Below are positions 8,381-16,766 of a stretch of DNA of 64,000 bases, in pieces. The DNA is taken from assembly GCF_014203895.1 (NCBI RefSeq), contig NZ_JACHJY010000003.1, forward strand, positions 558,001 to 622,000, read 5' to 3'. The first letter of the stretch is position 1. Every line of letters starts with the position of its first letter. Origin of the DNA: Streptomyces nymphaeiformis. Lineage in GTDB: Bacteria > Actinomycetota > Actinomycetes > Streptomycetales > Streptomycetaceae. Position numbers and translations under genes: made by a program. The notes under the pieces were generated by a model. The model made no database searches and was not told where the DNA came from. It saw only the letters and a program-made list of their open reading frames with translations.

Positions 8381-9142
8381 ATGACTGTCCGCAGCGAGCG
8401 GGACGAGCACGTCGTCACGATCACCATCGACAGGGAACCCAAGCTCAACGCCCTCGACTACCCGACCATCGACGCGCTCCTCACCGAACTGGACCGCGTC
8501 GACGCCGACGACCGCGTCCGGGCCGTCGTGCTGACCGGCGCCGGACGCAGGGCGTTCAGCGCCGGCGCGGACATCCCGTCCCTGGCGGGCAGCATCGCGG
8601 GCGGGCCCGAGCGCGCGCTGCGGGAGTTCGTCCGCCGGGGGCACACGCTCACCCGGCGCATCGAGGAGTTCCCCAAGCCGGTGATCGTCGCGGTCAACGG
8701 CCTTGCGCACGGGGGTGGTTGCGAGATCACCGAGGCCGCGCCGCTCGCGGTCGCCGCCGAGCACGCGACCTTCGCGAAGCCCGAGATCTCCCTCGGGTTC
8801 CCGCCGCCCTTCGGGGGTTCCCAGCGGCTGCCGCGCCACGTCGGCCGCAAGCGCGGCCTGGAGATGATCCTGACGGGCGATCCGATCCCGGCCGCCCGCG
8901 CCGCCGAGATCGGCCTCGTCAACTCCGTCGTGCCCGCCGGTGAACTCCTCGACGCCGCACGGGACCTGGCCTCCCGCATCACCCGGCACGCGCCGACGGC
9001 CGTGGCGGCCTGCCTGCGGGCGGTCACCCGGGGCATCAACCTGCCGATCGACGAGGGACTCGCCGTCGAGGCGGCCTGCTTCGCCGCCACCGTGCCCACG
9101 GAGGGCGTACGGACGGGACTGCGGCGCTTCCTGGACCGCTAG
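8381..9142 (+). CDS. Enoyl-CoA hydratase/isomerase
   Basis: A 253-residue crotonase-fold protein. The oxyanion-hole segments are visible: AFSAGADIPSLAG (CoA binding) and NGLAHGGGCEITEAAPLAVAAE. One of the two usual catalytic Glu positions is present (FAKPEISLGFPPPFGGSQRL). Such enzymes hydrate 2-enoyl-CoA in beta-oxidation or related pathways. The protein is soluble, with the normal family length. It is alone on the plus strand, next to MocR, and converges with the carboxylesterase gene at 9149. Confidence 0.88.
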   Translation: MTVRSERDEHVVTITIDREPKLNALDYPTIDALLTELDRVDADDRVRAVVLTGAGRRAFSAGADIPSLAGSIAGGPERALREFVRRGHTLTRRIEEFPKPVIVAVNGLAHGGGCEITEAAPLAVAAEHATFAKPEISLGFPPPFGGSQRLPRHVGRKRGLEMILTGDPIPAARAAEIGLVNSVVPAGELLDAARDLASRITRHAPTAVAACLRAVTRGINLPIDEGLAVEAACFAATVPTEGVRTGLRRFLDR

Positions 9143-9148
9143 GTCCCG

Positions 9149-10600
9149 TCAGCGCACGCCCTCCCACAGCAGCCGTTCCCGTGCACGAGGGTCGTCGACC
9201 GGTGCGGGCTCCCCCGTGAAGGTCATCGTCGTACGGCTCGTCCTGTCGTACTCCTTCCAGCCGGGGCTGCCCGTCTTCGCGAAGGAGACCCACGCTCCGT
9301 GCACGGCGTCCGCGAGGGCCTGCGGCGGGTCGGCGCCGAGCAGCGGTCCGTACGACGGGTCGTCGAGGCGGTCGAAGACGAAGGGCAGTTCGAGCGCGTG
9401 GCAGGCGCCGAGGTCTCCGTCGAACTGCGGGGAGCGCCAGGCGAATTCGTAGAGGTACGAGCCCGGGACGGACTCGGCGAGGCGGATGGCGGGGATCCGG
9501 TAGAACCAGTCGGTGGCGACCGCGTCGAGGAGTTCGCCCGGCGTGGCGTCCGGGCGGGCGGCCCGGTAGACGGCGAGTGCCTCGTCCGGGTCGAGGCCGT
9601 AGGCCGCGGTCATGGCGCGGAGCGAGGACTCGGGGAAGACGTGGAGGCGGCGCGTCGGCACCAGGAACAGGCGGTACTCCTCGCGGTTGCTGCCGATCAG
9701 GAGGTCGACGCCGCAGTCCGGGCCCGGGAGGGCGAGGCCCGGGAGGACCGGTTCGAAGGGCATCATGTTGAGCACGGCCTCGCCCCATCGCGCCGGGTCC
9801 GGGTCGGCGCCCACCTCCGCACGCAACTCGGCCTGTGCCGGGAGGAGTTCCGGGAGGGGAACGGCCTCGAAGGCTTCGGGGGTCGGTTCGATCCCCAGTT
9901 TCTCCGCCAGGCGGGCCGCGATCAGCCGGGCCGACGCCGGGCGGAGGAAGTGGTGGCAGGCTCCGCTCTGCAGGATCGCCCGGTGGAACAGGCCGCGGGC
10001 CGCTTCGCCGGTCAGCAGGGCGCCGATGCCCATGGCGCCCGCCGACTCGCCGAAGACGGTGACCCGATCGGGGTCGCCGCCGAAGGAGGCGATGTTGTCC
10101 CGGACCCAGCGGAGCGCGGCGATCTGGTCGAGCAGGCCCCGGTTGTCGGGGCGGCCCGGGAGGTGCAGGAAACCGTCCGCTCCCAGGCGGTAGTTGAGCG
10201 TGACGCAGACGACGCCGTCCCGGGCGAAGGCGGCCCCGTCGTAGCCGGATGCCGAGCCCGAGCCGTTGCTGAAGGCCCCGCCGTGCAGCCACACCATCAC
10301 GGGCAGGCCGGCGCCCGGCTCGGGGGCCGGGGTCCAGATGCCGAGGTTCAGGCAGTCCTCCCCCGGGATCGCGTTCTCCGGGATGAGGGCGTCGAAGGGC
10401 GGGGCGTAGGGGGCGTGCGGTGCCGTCGGCCCGTGGGCCGTGGCGTCGCGCACGCCCGTCCAGGGCTCGGGCGGGGCGGGCTCCCGGAACCGCCGCGCGC
10501 CGAAGGGCGGTACGGCGTACGGGATGCCGAGGAACGAGCTCACTCCGTCGGGGGAGGTCCGGCCGCGGACCTCCCCCTGCCGGGTACGGCACACCGTCAT
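9149..10600 (-). CDS. Type B carboxylesterase
   Basis: A 483-residue carboxylesterase/para-nitrobenzyl esterase. It has GIPYAVPPFGARRF near the N-terminus, the oxyanion motif VMVWLHGGAF, the nucleophile elbow GESAGAMG, the acid in SNREEYRLF and the family signature EDCLNLGIWTP. It has no signal peptide and is shorter than eukaryotic relatives, as usual for bacterial members. The ATG at 10600 overlaps the stop of the upstream hydrolase (ATGA), so the two hydrolases are coupled; both may act on the same ester-containing substrate. The identity of that substrate is unknown. Confidence 0.9.
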   Translation of the reverse strand: MTVCRTRQGEVRGRTSPDGVSSFLGIPYAVPPFGARRFREPAPPEPWTGVRDATAHGPTAPHAPYAPPFDALIPENAIPGEDCLNLGIWTPAPEPGAGLPVMVWLHGGAFSNGSGSASGYDGAAFARDGVVCVTLNYRLGADGFLHLPGRPDNRGLLDQIAALRWVRDNIASFGGDPDRVTVFGESAGAMGIGALLTGEAARGLFHRAILQSGACHHFLRPASARLIAARLAEKLGIEPTPEAFEAVPLPELLPAQAELRAEVGADPDPARWGEAVLNMMPFEPVLPGLALPGPDCGVDLLIGSNREEYRLFLVPTRRLHVFPESSLRAMTAAYGLDPDEALAVYRAARPDATPGELLDAVATDWFYRIPAIRLAESVPGSYLYEFAWRSPQFDGDLGACHALELPFVFDRLDDPSYGPLLGADPPQALADAVHGAWVSFAKTGSPGWKEYDRTSRTTMTFTGEPAPVDDPRARERLLWEGVR

Positions 10601-11622
10601 GCCGACAGGACCTCCAGGAGCGCCTTGCCGAACTCCTCGGGGCGTTCGAGGTGGACGGCGTGCCCGGCGTCGGGCACGGCGACCTCCCGCACCGTGCCGC
10701 CGGCCGCCGCGTAGCGGTCGAGGACGTGGCGGGTCTGCGCCAGCATCGGCTGCGCCGGGGTGCCGTCCCAGCCGGGCACGGCGCCGATCGCGCCCAGGTG
10801 CGCGAGGTCGAACATCGAGGTGTCCGAGACGATGACGTCGTCCTCGCCCCGGATCCAGAGGACCGGCGGCTTGGGGTCGATCAGGTGCAGGTCGTCGACG
10901 CGGAAGTGGGTCGGGGCCATGCAGTTGAGGACGCCGCGGGTGCCGGGCGCGATGCCGGGCCAGGCGGTCGACGTCGTGCTGTCGCCCGGGTAGTGGTCGT
11001 CGCCGAGGCTCGTGGCGAGCATGGACTCGACGTAGGCGTCCTCGTGCTCGGTGTGGAACGGCGGCTTGACGTAGCAGGTCGTCAGGACGGTGCGCGGTGA
11101 GGTCGGGGAGTCCTGGCCGCGGTCGCCCTCGGCGAGCAGCCGGACGAAGTCCGGGTTGGCCGTGCCGCCGCCGGAGCCCGCCCCGTCGGCGGAGTTGAGG
11201 GTGCCGTCCACGCCGTGGGTGCCGCCGAAGCCGTACGGGGAGACGGGGCTGACCAGGGTCAGGGAGCGCACCGCGGCCGGGTGGTCGCGCAGGTACTGCA
11301 TGACGACGCCGCCGCCCATGGACCAGCCGACCAGGTGGGCCCGTTCGATGCCGAGGGCCGCGAGCAGCTCGTGGAGGTCGTCGGCGTAGTCCCGCAGGCC
11401 GCGCGTGGCGTCGACGGGCAGCGGGTCGGTGCCGCCGAAGCCGCGCAGGTCGACGGCGAGGGGGCGGTAGGGGGCGGGGATCGCGGTCAGGGTGGTGTGC
11501 CAGAACGCGGAGGAGGAGACGTTGCCGTGGACGAGGACGACGGGTTCCCCCTCGGTCCTGGCCTCGGTGATCTGCTGGGTGAGCCGGCCGGTGGCGACGC
11601 GGCGGGTGTGGAGCGTGGTCAT
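10597..11622 (-). CDS. Alpha/beta-fold hydrolase
   Basis: A 341-residue hydrolase. Motifs are VVLVHGNVSSSAFW (oxyanion hole), LVGWSMGGGVVMQYL (nucleophile Ser in GWSMGG), IRGEDDVIVSD (acid) and PDAGHAVHLERPEEF (His). It matches the epoxide hydrolase/esterase-like branch of the superfamily. An insertion of about 90 residues between the nucleophile and acid includes a Gly/Ser-rich loop (DGAGSGGGTANPDF). It lies between the secreted lipase-like gene at 11649 and the carboxylesterase gene, all in one direction, suggesting an ester-degradation operon. Confidence 0.88.
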   Translation of the reverse strand: MTTLHTRRVATGRLTQQITEARTEGEPVVLVHGNVSSSAFWHTTLTAIPAPYRPLAVDLRGFGGTDPLPVDATRGLRDYADDLHELLAALGIERAHLVGWSMGGGVVMQYLRDHPAAVRSLTLVSPVSPYGFGGTHGVDGTLNSADGAGSGGGTANPDFVRLLAEGDRGQDSPTSPRTVLTTCYVKPPFHTEHEDAYVESMLATSLGDDHYPGDSTTSTAWPGIAPGTRGVLNCMAPTHFRVDDLHLIDPKPPVLWIRGEDDVIVSDTSMFDLAHLGAIGAVPGWDGTPAQPMLAQTRHVLDRYAAAGGTVREVAVPDAGHAVHLERPEEFGKALLEVLSA

Positions 11623-11648
11623 GTGCGGGGGTCCTGTCCTCTGGTCCG

Positions 11649-12947
11649 TCAGGAGAGCCAGGTCGCGACCTGGGCGGCGGCCGTGCCGTTCCAGCCCAGT
11701 TCCAGGTGGTTGGCGGTCGCGATGGTGGCCGTGCCGCCGACGGTGGGGATGCCGGTGGTGTCGAGCGCGCTGGAGATGAAGACGACTCCGTCGCTGGGGC
11801 CGCGGTTCTCGTTGAAGATGCCGAGGACGTCAGCGGATCCGCCGGCGAGCAGGTAGGTGGTGACGGAGGCGGGGACACCGGCGCTGTGCAGCGGGCCGAT
11901 GAGCGATCCGGCGTCGATGGCGGCCTGGATGCCGGCGCCCGCGGTGTAGAAGCCCTGGCCGCCGTAGTACGTCGTGTACCAGTCCTGGGCGGCGCCGTCG
12001 ACTCCGTACACGCCGTCCCAGCGGGCGAGCATCTGGCGCTGGCCGGGGTAGTTGTCCTGGCCGCCGGCCGGGGTCATGGAGAACTCGGGGTGTGCGGTGT
12101 AGAGGCCGTAGCAGGTCATGTGGGAGTGCGGGGAGGGTGCGTTGATCTTGCCGCCGCACTCCGGCCAGATGGAGAAGTCGTGGGCCCAGCCGTGGGCGTA
12201 CGGGTAGTCGTAGCCGCCGTTGGGGCCGCCGAGGGTGACGAGGCGGCGGACGTCGCCGGCGTACGGGCGCCCCCAGGCGGGCTTCAGGGAGGAGACGTAC
12301 GCGCGGGTCGACATCTGGCCCTTGCTCCAGCCGACGAGGTCGACCTTGTCGACGCCGAGCTTCGCCTTGATGACGGCGATCGCGTCGCCGACGATCTGCG
12401 CCTGCATGAGGTTGTCGCCCTGCTTGTGCGCGAAACCGACGGCGAAGACGCGGTGGCCGCGCCCGGCGAGGTACTGCATGAGTCCGGTGGACGGGCAGGA
12501 CGCGGCGCCGCAGCCGTAGCCGCCCGATTCGCCGGGGTTGGCCCAGGCGCGGTCCGCGGTGTCGTTCGCCCCGTGCACGAGGAGGACGGGCGTGGTGCGG
12601 CTGCCGGTGTTCCAGCCGGGGGCCGAGTACAGCAGGAACCGGGCGGAGGAGGGCCGGGAGACGCCGCCGAAGTACGTGACGCGCTTGCCGTCCTGGTCAC
12701 CGCGGCCGTCCGCCGGGTAGCCCTCGGTGCGGAATCCGCTGGTCGTGTCGAGGTAGCGCTCGACCTTCTCCCAGCCGTTGGTGACGGTGCCGGCTCCGTA
12801 GCCCGCCTCCAGGGTGAGGTACGGGGGCGGCGTGGCGGCGGTCGCGGGCGGCGCCGTCAGGGCGGCCGCGAGGACCCCCACCACCGCGAGGACCCGGGCT
12901 GCGCGCCGTCGCCACGGGCTCCCCGGACTCCGTCTGTCGTCGGCCAT
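11649..12947 (-). CDS. Secreted lipase-like alpha/beta hydrolase
   Basis: A 432-residue exported protein. A twin-basic n-region (WRRRAARVLAVVGVLAAALTA) and APPATAA cleavage site form the signal peptide. The mature part has LLVHGANDTADRAW, then the nucleophile motif VDLVGWSKGQMSTRAY (Ser in GWSKG) and a C-terminal HLELGWNG that may carry the catalytic His. Four or more cysteines (GYGCGAASCP, WPECGGK, MTCYG) suggest disulfides. It resembles Streptomyces extracellular lipases or PHB-depolymerase-like hydrolases. The first gene of a run with the two following hydrolases on the minus strand. Confidence 0.82.
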   Translation of the reverse strand: MADDRRSPGSPWRRRAARVLAVVGVLAAALTAPPATAATPPPYLTLEAGYGAGTVTNGWEKVERYLDTTSGFRTEGYPADGRGDQDGKRVTYFGGVSRPSSARFLLYSAPGWNTGSRTTPVLLVHGANDTADRAWANPGESGGYGCGAASCPSTGLMQYLAGRGHRVFAVGFAHKQGDNLMQAQIVGDAIAVIKAKLGVDKVDLVGWSKGQMSTRAYVSSLKPAWGRPYAGDVRRLVTLGGPNGGYDYPYAHGWAHDFSIWPECGGKINAPSPHSHMTCYGLYTAHPEFSMTPAGGQDNYPGQRQMLARWDGVYGVDGAAQDWYTTYYGGQGFYTAGAGIQAAIDAGSLIGPLHSAGVPASVTTYLLAGGSADVLGIFNENRGPSDGVVFISSALDTTGIPTVGGTATIATANHLELGWNGTAAAQVATWLS

Positions 12948-13091
12948 GCTCCGGCCTCCCCCACTCGTGCGCCCTCGGCGCGTCCTCCCGGTGCCCGTCC
13001 TGGCACCGGGAGCTGCACACGTTAGGCGGGCGGGAGGTCAGCGGGGCATGTGGTCACGCCACACAAAGCGAGAGGTGCTCATGAGGGATCC

Positions 13092-13928
13092 CTATACGGT
13101 GTCGGGTCGGGCCTCGTCGTCGGACGTGGACGCGGACGCCGGGCCGCCGTCCCGTGCGGGGCCCTCCTTCGCCGCGCGCGCCGCGTGTGCCGCCAGGATG
13201 CCGTCGAGCAGCGCGTCGAGGCCGTCCGTGAGCTCCTGGTAGCCGCCCTTCTCGGCCATGGCGGGCGCGGTCTCCCGCAGCCGGGGGAGCTCGCGGGCCG
13301 GCATCAGGTGCAGGCCCAGGCGGAAGGCGGGATCGGGCTCGTCGGGGTTCTCGACCATGGCCCGCAGGTCGCTGAAGATGTAGCCGAGCACCCATCCGGT
13401 GACCGCCCGGTAGGCGGTGACCACGCCCTGTTCGTCGAGCCCGGCGCGGTCGAGGAGGGTCAGGACGCGCTCGTGGGCCTGGAGGACGGCGAGGGGGCGG
13501 CGGGCCAGCGGGACGGCGAGCAGCCGGGTGGCGAGCAGGGGCACGACGTGCGGGTGGGCGAGGGCGATCCGGTACAGGGCGCAGGCGCCGCGGAGCAGCT
13601 CGGCACGCCATTCGGGCAGGTCGGCGGCCTGGCCGAGGGGGGCGGGCTCCTCGCGGGCGAGGTCCTCGTACAGCTCGGTGTAGAGCTGCTCGACGAGACC
13701 GTCCAGGAGCGCGTCCTTGCTGGGGGCGTAGCGGTACAGGGCCATCGCCTCGACGTCGAGCTCGGCGGCGACCCGTCGCATGCTCAGGGCGGACAGGCCC
13801 TCGTGGTCCACCAGGTCGAGGGCGGCGGCGAGCACCCGTTCGCGGCTCAGCCGGCGCCGGCCCCGGCGGCGCTCCGTGGCGTGGCCGATGTCCACCTTCC
13901 TGCGGTCCGGCTGGGTACTGCTGGCCAT
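13092..13928 (-). CDS. TetR-family regulator (TetR_C type)
   Basis: A 278-residue repressor. The HTH is about residues 25-70 (LSRERVLAAALDLVDHEGLS, then ALSMRRVAAELDVEAMALYRY); the LY-Y pattern and long C-terminal domain resemble the TetR/TetR_C subgroup that binds polycyclic or drug-like ligands. The ATG at 13928 is chosen since the preceding MRRRARRRA extension runs into the intergenic region. It is divergent from the glycan operon at 14118; the 190-bp region between holds a strong promoter. Its target could be that operon or the hydrolases downstream. Confidence 0.88.
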   Translation of the reverse strand: MASSTQPDRRKVDIGHATERRRGRRRLSRERVLAAALDLVDHEGLSALSMRRVAAELDVEAMALYRYAPSKDALLDGLVEQLYTELYEDLAREEPAPLGQAADLPEWRAELLRGACALYRIALAHPHVVPLLATRLLAVPLARRPLAVLQAHERVLTLLDRAGLDEQGVVTAYRAVTGWVLGYIFSDLRAMVENPDEPDPAFRLGLHLMPARELPRLRETAPAMAEKGGYQELTDGLDALLDGILAAHAARAAKEGPARDGGPASASTSDDEARPDTV

Positions 13929-14023
13929 GGCGCGCCTCCGGGCTCGTCGTCGCACCTGCGACTGCTCCCGACTATATCCGAATGACCCCTAACCCATACG
14001 TTTACCGTGTAAGTGGACATTCA

Positions 14024-14052
14024 TTGACAGGCAGGACACCTCGGAGCAATAT
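14024..14052 (+). promoter_or_regulatory. Sigma70-type promoter of the glycan operon
   Basis: TTGACA (14024-14029), a 17-bp spacer and CAATAT (14047-14052) give a predicted transcript starting near 14059, about 60 nt before the ATG at 14118. The flanking AT-rich stretch (CATACGTTTAC near 13994 and ATGTATGTTTAAAAC near 14051) has partly inverted repeats that could bind the divergent TetR protein. Confidence 0.55.
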
Positions 14053-14117
14053 GTATGTTTAAAACGTAGACGTACGGCGACAGCACAGCTGCCCGGTCCC
14101 CGCTGGAGGCCGCTGAC

Positions 14118-16766
14118 ATGGATGGCAACCGCATCCCCCGCACCGAGTGCTCCGAGCTCAACGGCCCGCACACGCTCGTCCGGCCCCGTCTGACCCTCGT
14201 CGTCCCGACGCGCAACGAGCGTGAATCCGTACCGCTGCTGCTGCGCGCCCTGGAACCGGCCTTCGACGGTCTGCCCGCCGAGATCCTGTTCGTCGACGAC
14301 AGCGACGACGACACGCCGGAGACGGCCGCACGGCACGCGCGGGACTGCAGGATGCCGGTCCGCATGCTCCACCGGGAGAAGGACGCCCGGGAGGGCGGCC
14401 TCGCGGGAGCCGTCCTCGCGGGCGCGCGCCACGCCCGGGGCGAATGGGCCCTGGTCATGGACGCCGACCTCCAGCACCCCCCGGAGGCGGCCGCCGCGCT
14501 CGCCCGCACCGCCCTGGGCCACGGCGTCGACATCGTCGTCGGCACTCGCTACGCGGGATCCGGTTCGACGGGTGACGGGCTCGACGGGCCGATCCGCCGG
14601 CTCGTCTCCCGCGGCAGCACCCTCGTCACCAAGGCGGTCTTCCCGCACCGGCTCGCGGGCGTCAGCGACCCCATGAGCGGGCTCTTCGCCTTCCGCACCG
14701 CCGCGATCGACCTGGACCGGCTCAGCCCCCTCGGCTTCAAGGTCCTCCTCGAACTGCTCGTGAGACACCCCGGCGCCCGCGTGGCCGAGGTCTCCTACCG
14801 CTTCGCACCCCGCGCGGCCGGCACCTCCAAGGCCTCGCTGCGCGAAGGGCTGCGGTTCCTGAGGCATCTGGCACGGCTGCGCCGGCCCGGCGCCACGGGG
14901 CGCACCGAGTCAGGCCGCCACGCCGGACCGGGCCGCCCCGGCATGAGCGCCACCGCCCGGTTCCTGGCCTTCGGGCTCATCGGCGTCAGCGGCATCGCCG
15001 TCAACACCGCGGCACTGTGGTTCTTCCACACCGTCGCCGGCGTCCAGCACCTCGTCAGCGCCACGCTCGCCACCCAGGTGTCGTCCCTCTGGAACTTCGC
15101 CCTCCTGGAGACGCTCGTCTACCACGGCGGCCGGGGCGGCGGCCGACGCGCGGTCCTCATGCGCGGCCTCGCCTTCCTCGCGCTGAACAACCTGCTGCTG
15201 CTCGGCCGGCTGCCCTTCCTGGAGTGGCTGCTCCACACCGGCATGGGTCTGCTCACCGCCAACGTCGTCAGCCTCGTCGCCCTCTTCGTGGCCCGGTTCC
15301 TCTTCAGCGACCTGGTCATCTACCGGGGTCCCCGTGACCACGGAGCCCGCCGCGACCCCGTGCGCGTGCTCGTCGCCCCCGGCTCCGTCCCTCCCGGAAC
15401 CCCGAAGCCCGCCGCCACCGCGCAGGCCACCGCTCAAGCCGCCTCGCAGGCCACCGCCCCCGCCCCCGAGCCCAAGTCCTCCGCCGGCCACCCCAAGCGC
15501 CCCCGGTACCTCACCTACCGGTACGACATCGCCGGCACCGTCACCATCGGCTCCCAGATCCGCCTGCCCGAGCTGGAGTTCTTCCGCGCCCAGTGGGTGC
15601 CGCCGGACTCCTGCGACATCACCGTCCGGGTCGGCGACGTCGGCCGCCGGTTCCCCCGCCACCGCGCGGTCATGACCGAGATCCCCGGCCGCGGCGCACC
15701 GCAGCCCACCACCGTGCAGTACGAGGAGCAGCTCGGCCGCCTCGGCGCCAACTTCCGCGTCGACATCGGCGACCCCATCGCCGTCCTCGTCAGCCCCTTC
15801 CTGGCCCGCTCCCCGCACGTCGTCTACACCAACGTCCTGGAGGCGCTGCTCCGCTTCGTGCTCGTCGCCCGCGGCCGGATGCTCCTGCACTCCGCCTGCG
15901 TCGAGCTGGGCGGCACCGGCGTGATGCTCTCCGCGCTGACCGACACCGGGAAGACGTCCACCGTCCTGCGGCTGCTCAGCGAGCACGAGGGACGCTTCCT
16001 GTCCGACGACATGACCGTCGTCGACGCCCACGGCAACGCCCTGTGCTTCCCGAAGCCGCTCACCATCAGCGCGCACACCCTGCACGCCGTGCGCTCCGAC
16101 GACCTGACCCCGCACGAATGGCACCGGCTGCAGCGGCAGAGCCGCCTGCACTCCAAGGAAGGCCGTTCCTTCGCCTTCACCCTTGCCCGCCACAACCTGC
16201 CCATCATGAGCGTCAACGCCGTCACGCAGATCCTCGTGCCCCCGCCGAAGTACGCCGTCGACCGGCTCGTGTCCTGCCGGCTGAGCAGCGCCGTCAAGGT
16301 GACCGAGCTGTTCGTCATCGAGCGCGGCGCGCCCCGGCTGAGCGACCTCGGCCACGAGGACACCGTCAGCCGGCTGCTCGTCAACACCGAGGACGCGTAC
16401 GGCTTCCCGCCCTTCCGGTACTTCGCCCCCGCCATCACCGTCGCCGGGCTCGACCACGCCCAGCTGCGCAGCCGCGAGCGGGAGGTCCTGACCGGCTTCC
16501 TCTCCGGCGTGCGTTCCCGTGTCCTGGCCTCCGACCGCTTCGGCTGGGCCGACGAGATACCCCGGCTGCTCGCCGCGGACCGGCCGCCGACCAACGGCCG
16601 CCCGGTTCCCGCGGCCGACGGGCACCCGTGGCCGCACTGGGAACCGGAGGCACCGGAGGGCGCGCCGCCCCTGCCGATGCGCTCCGGCGCCCTGCCCCCG
16701 TACACCACCCTCCGGTCCGACTCCGGCGCGTCCCGTGAGAACGACGCCGGCGGGAAGACGCCATGA
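14118..16766 (+). CDS. GT2 glycosyltransferase-GtrA-P-loop fusion
   Basis: An 882-residue three-part protein. Residues about 25-250 are a dolichol-phosphate-mannose-synthase-like GT2 domain (LVVPTRNERESVPLL; VMDADLQHPPEA near residue 115). Residues about 275-405 are a GtrA-type membrane domain with four hydrophobic helices (RFLAFGLIGVSGIAVNTAAL). A Pro/Ala-rich linker follows. Residues about 460-800 resemble an HPr-kinase-like P-loop domain: LHSACVELGGTGVMLSALTD, with ALTDTGKTST at about 607 as a degenerate Walker A, then LSDDMTVVDAHG. DPMS-GtrA fusions normally make and flip polyprenyl-phosphate sugars; the kinase-like tail is unusual. The first gene of a five-gene overlapping operon. Confidence 0.82.
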   Translation: MDGNRIPRTECSELNGPHTLVRPRLTLVVPTRNERESVPLLLRALEPAFDGLPAEILFVDDSDDDTPETAARHARDCRMPVRMLHREKDAREGGLAGAVLAGARHARGEWALVMDADLQHPPEAAAALARTALGHGVDIVVGTRYAGSGSTGDGLDGPIRRLVSRGSTLVTKAVFPHRLAGVSDPMSGLFAFRTAAIDLDRLSPLGFKVLLELLVRHPGARVAEVSYRFAPRAAGTSKASLREGLRFLRHLARLRRPGATGRTESGRHAGPGRPGMSATARFLAFGLIGVSGIAVNTAALWFFHTVAGVQHLVSATLATQVSSLWNFALLETLVYHGGRGGGRRAVLMRGLAFLALNNLLLLGRLPFLEWLLHTGMGLLTANVVSLVALFVARFLFSDLVIYRGPRDHGARRDPVRVLVAPGSVPPGTPKPAATAQATAQAASQATAPAPEPKSSAGHPKRPRYLTYRYDIAGTVTIGSQIRLPELEFFRAQWVPPDSCDITVRVGDVGRRFPRHRAVMTEIPGRGAPQPTTVQYEEQLGRLGANFRVDIGDPIAVLVSPFLARSPHVVYTNVLEALLRFVLVARGRMLLHSACVELGGTGVMLSALTDTGKTSTVLRLLSEHEGRFLSDDMTVVDAHGNALCFPKPLTISAHTLHAVRSDDLTPHEWHRLQRQSRLHSKEGRSFAFTLARHNLPIMSVNAVTQILVPPPKYAVDRLVSCRLSSAVKVTELFVIERGAPRLSDLGHEDTVSRLLVNTEDAYGFPPFRYFAPAITVAGLDHAQLRSREREVLTGFLSGVRSRVLASDRFGWADEIPRLLAADRPPTNGRPVPAADGHPWPHWEPEAPEGAPPLPMRSGALPPYTTLRSDSGASRENDAGGKTP

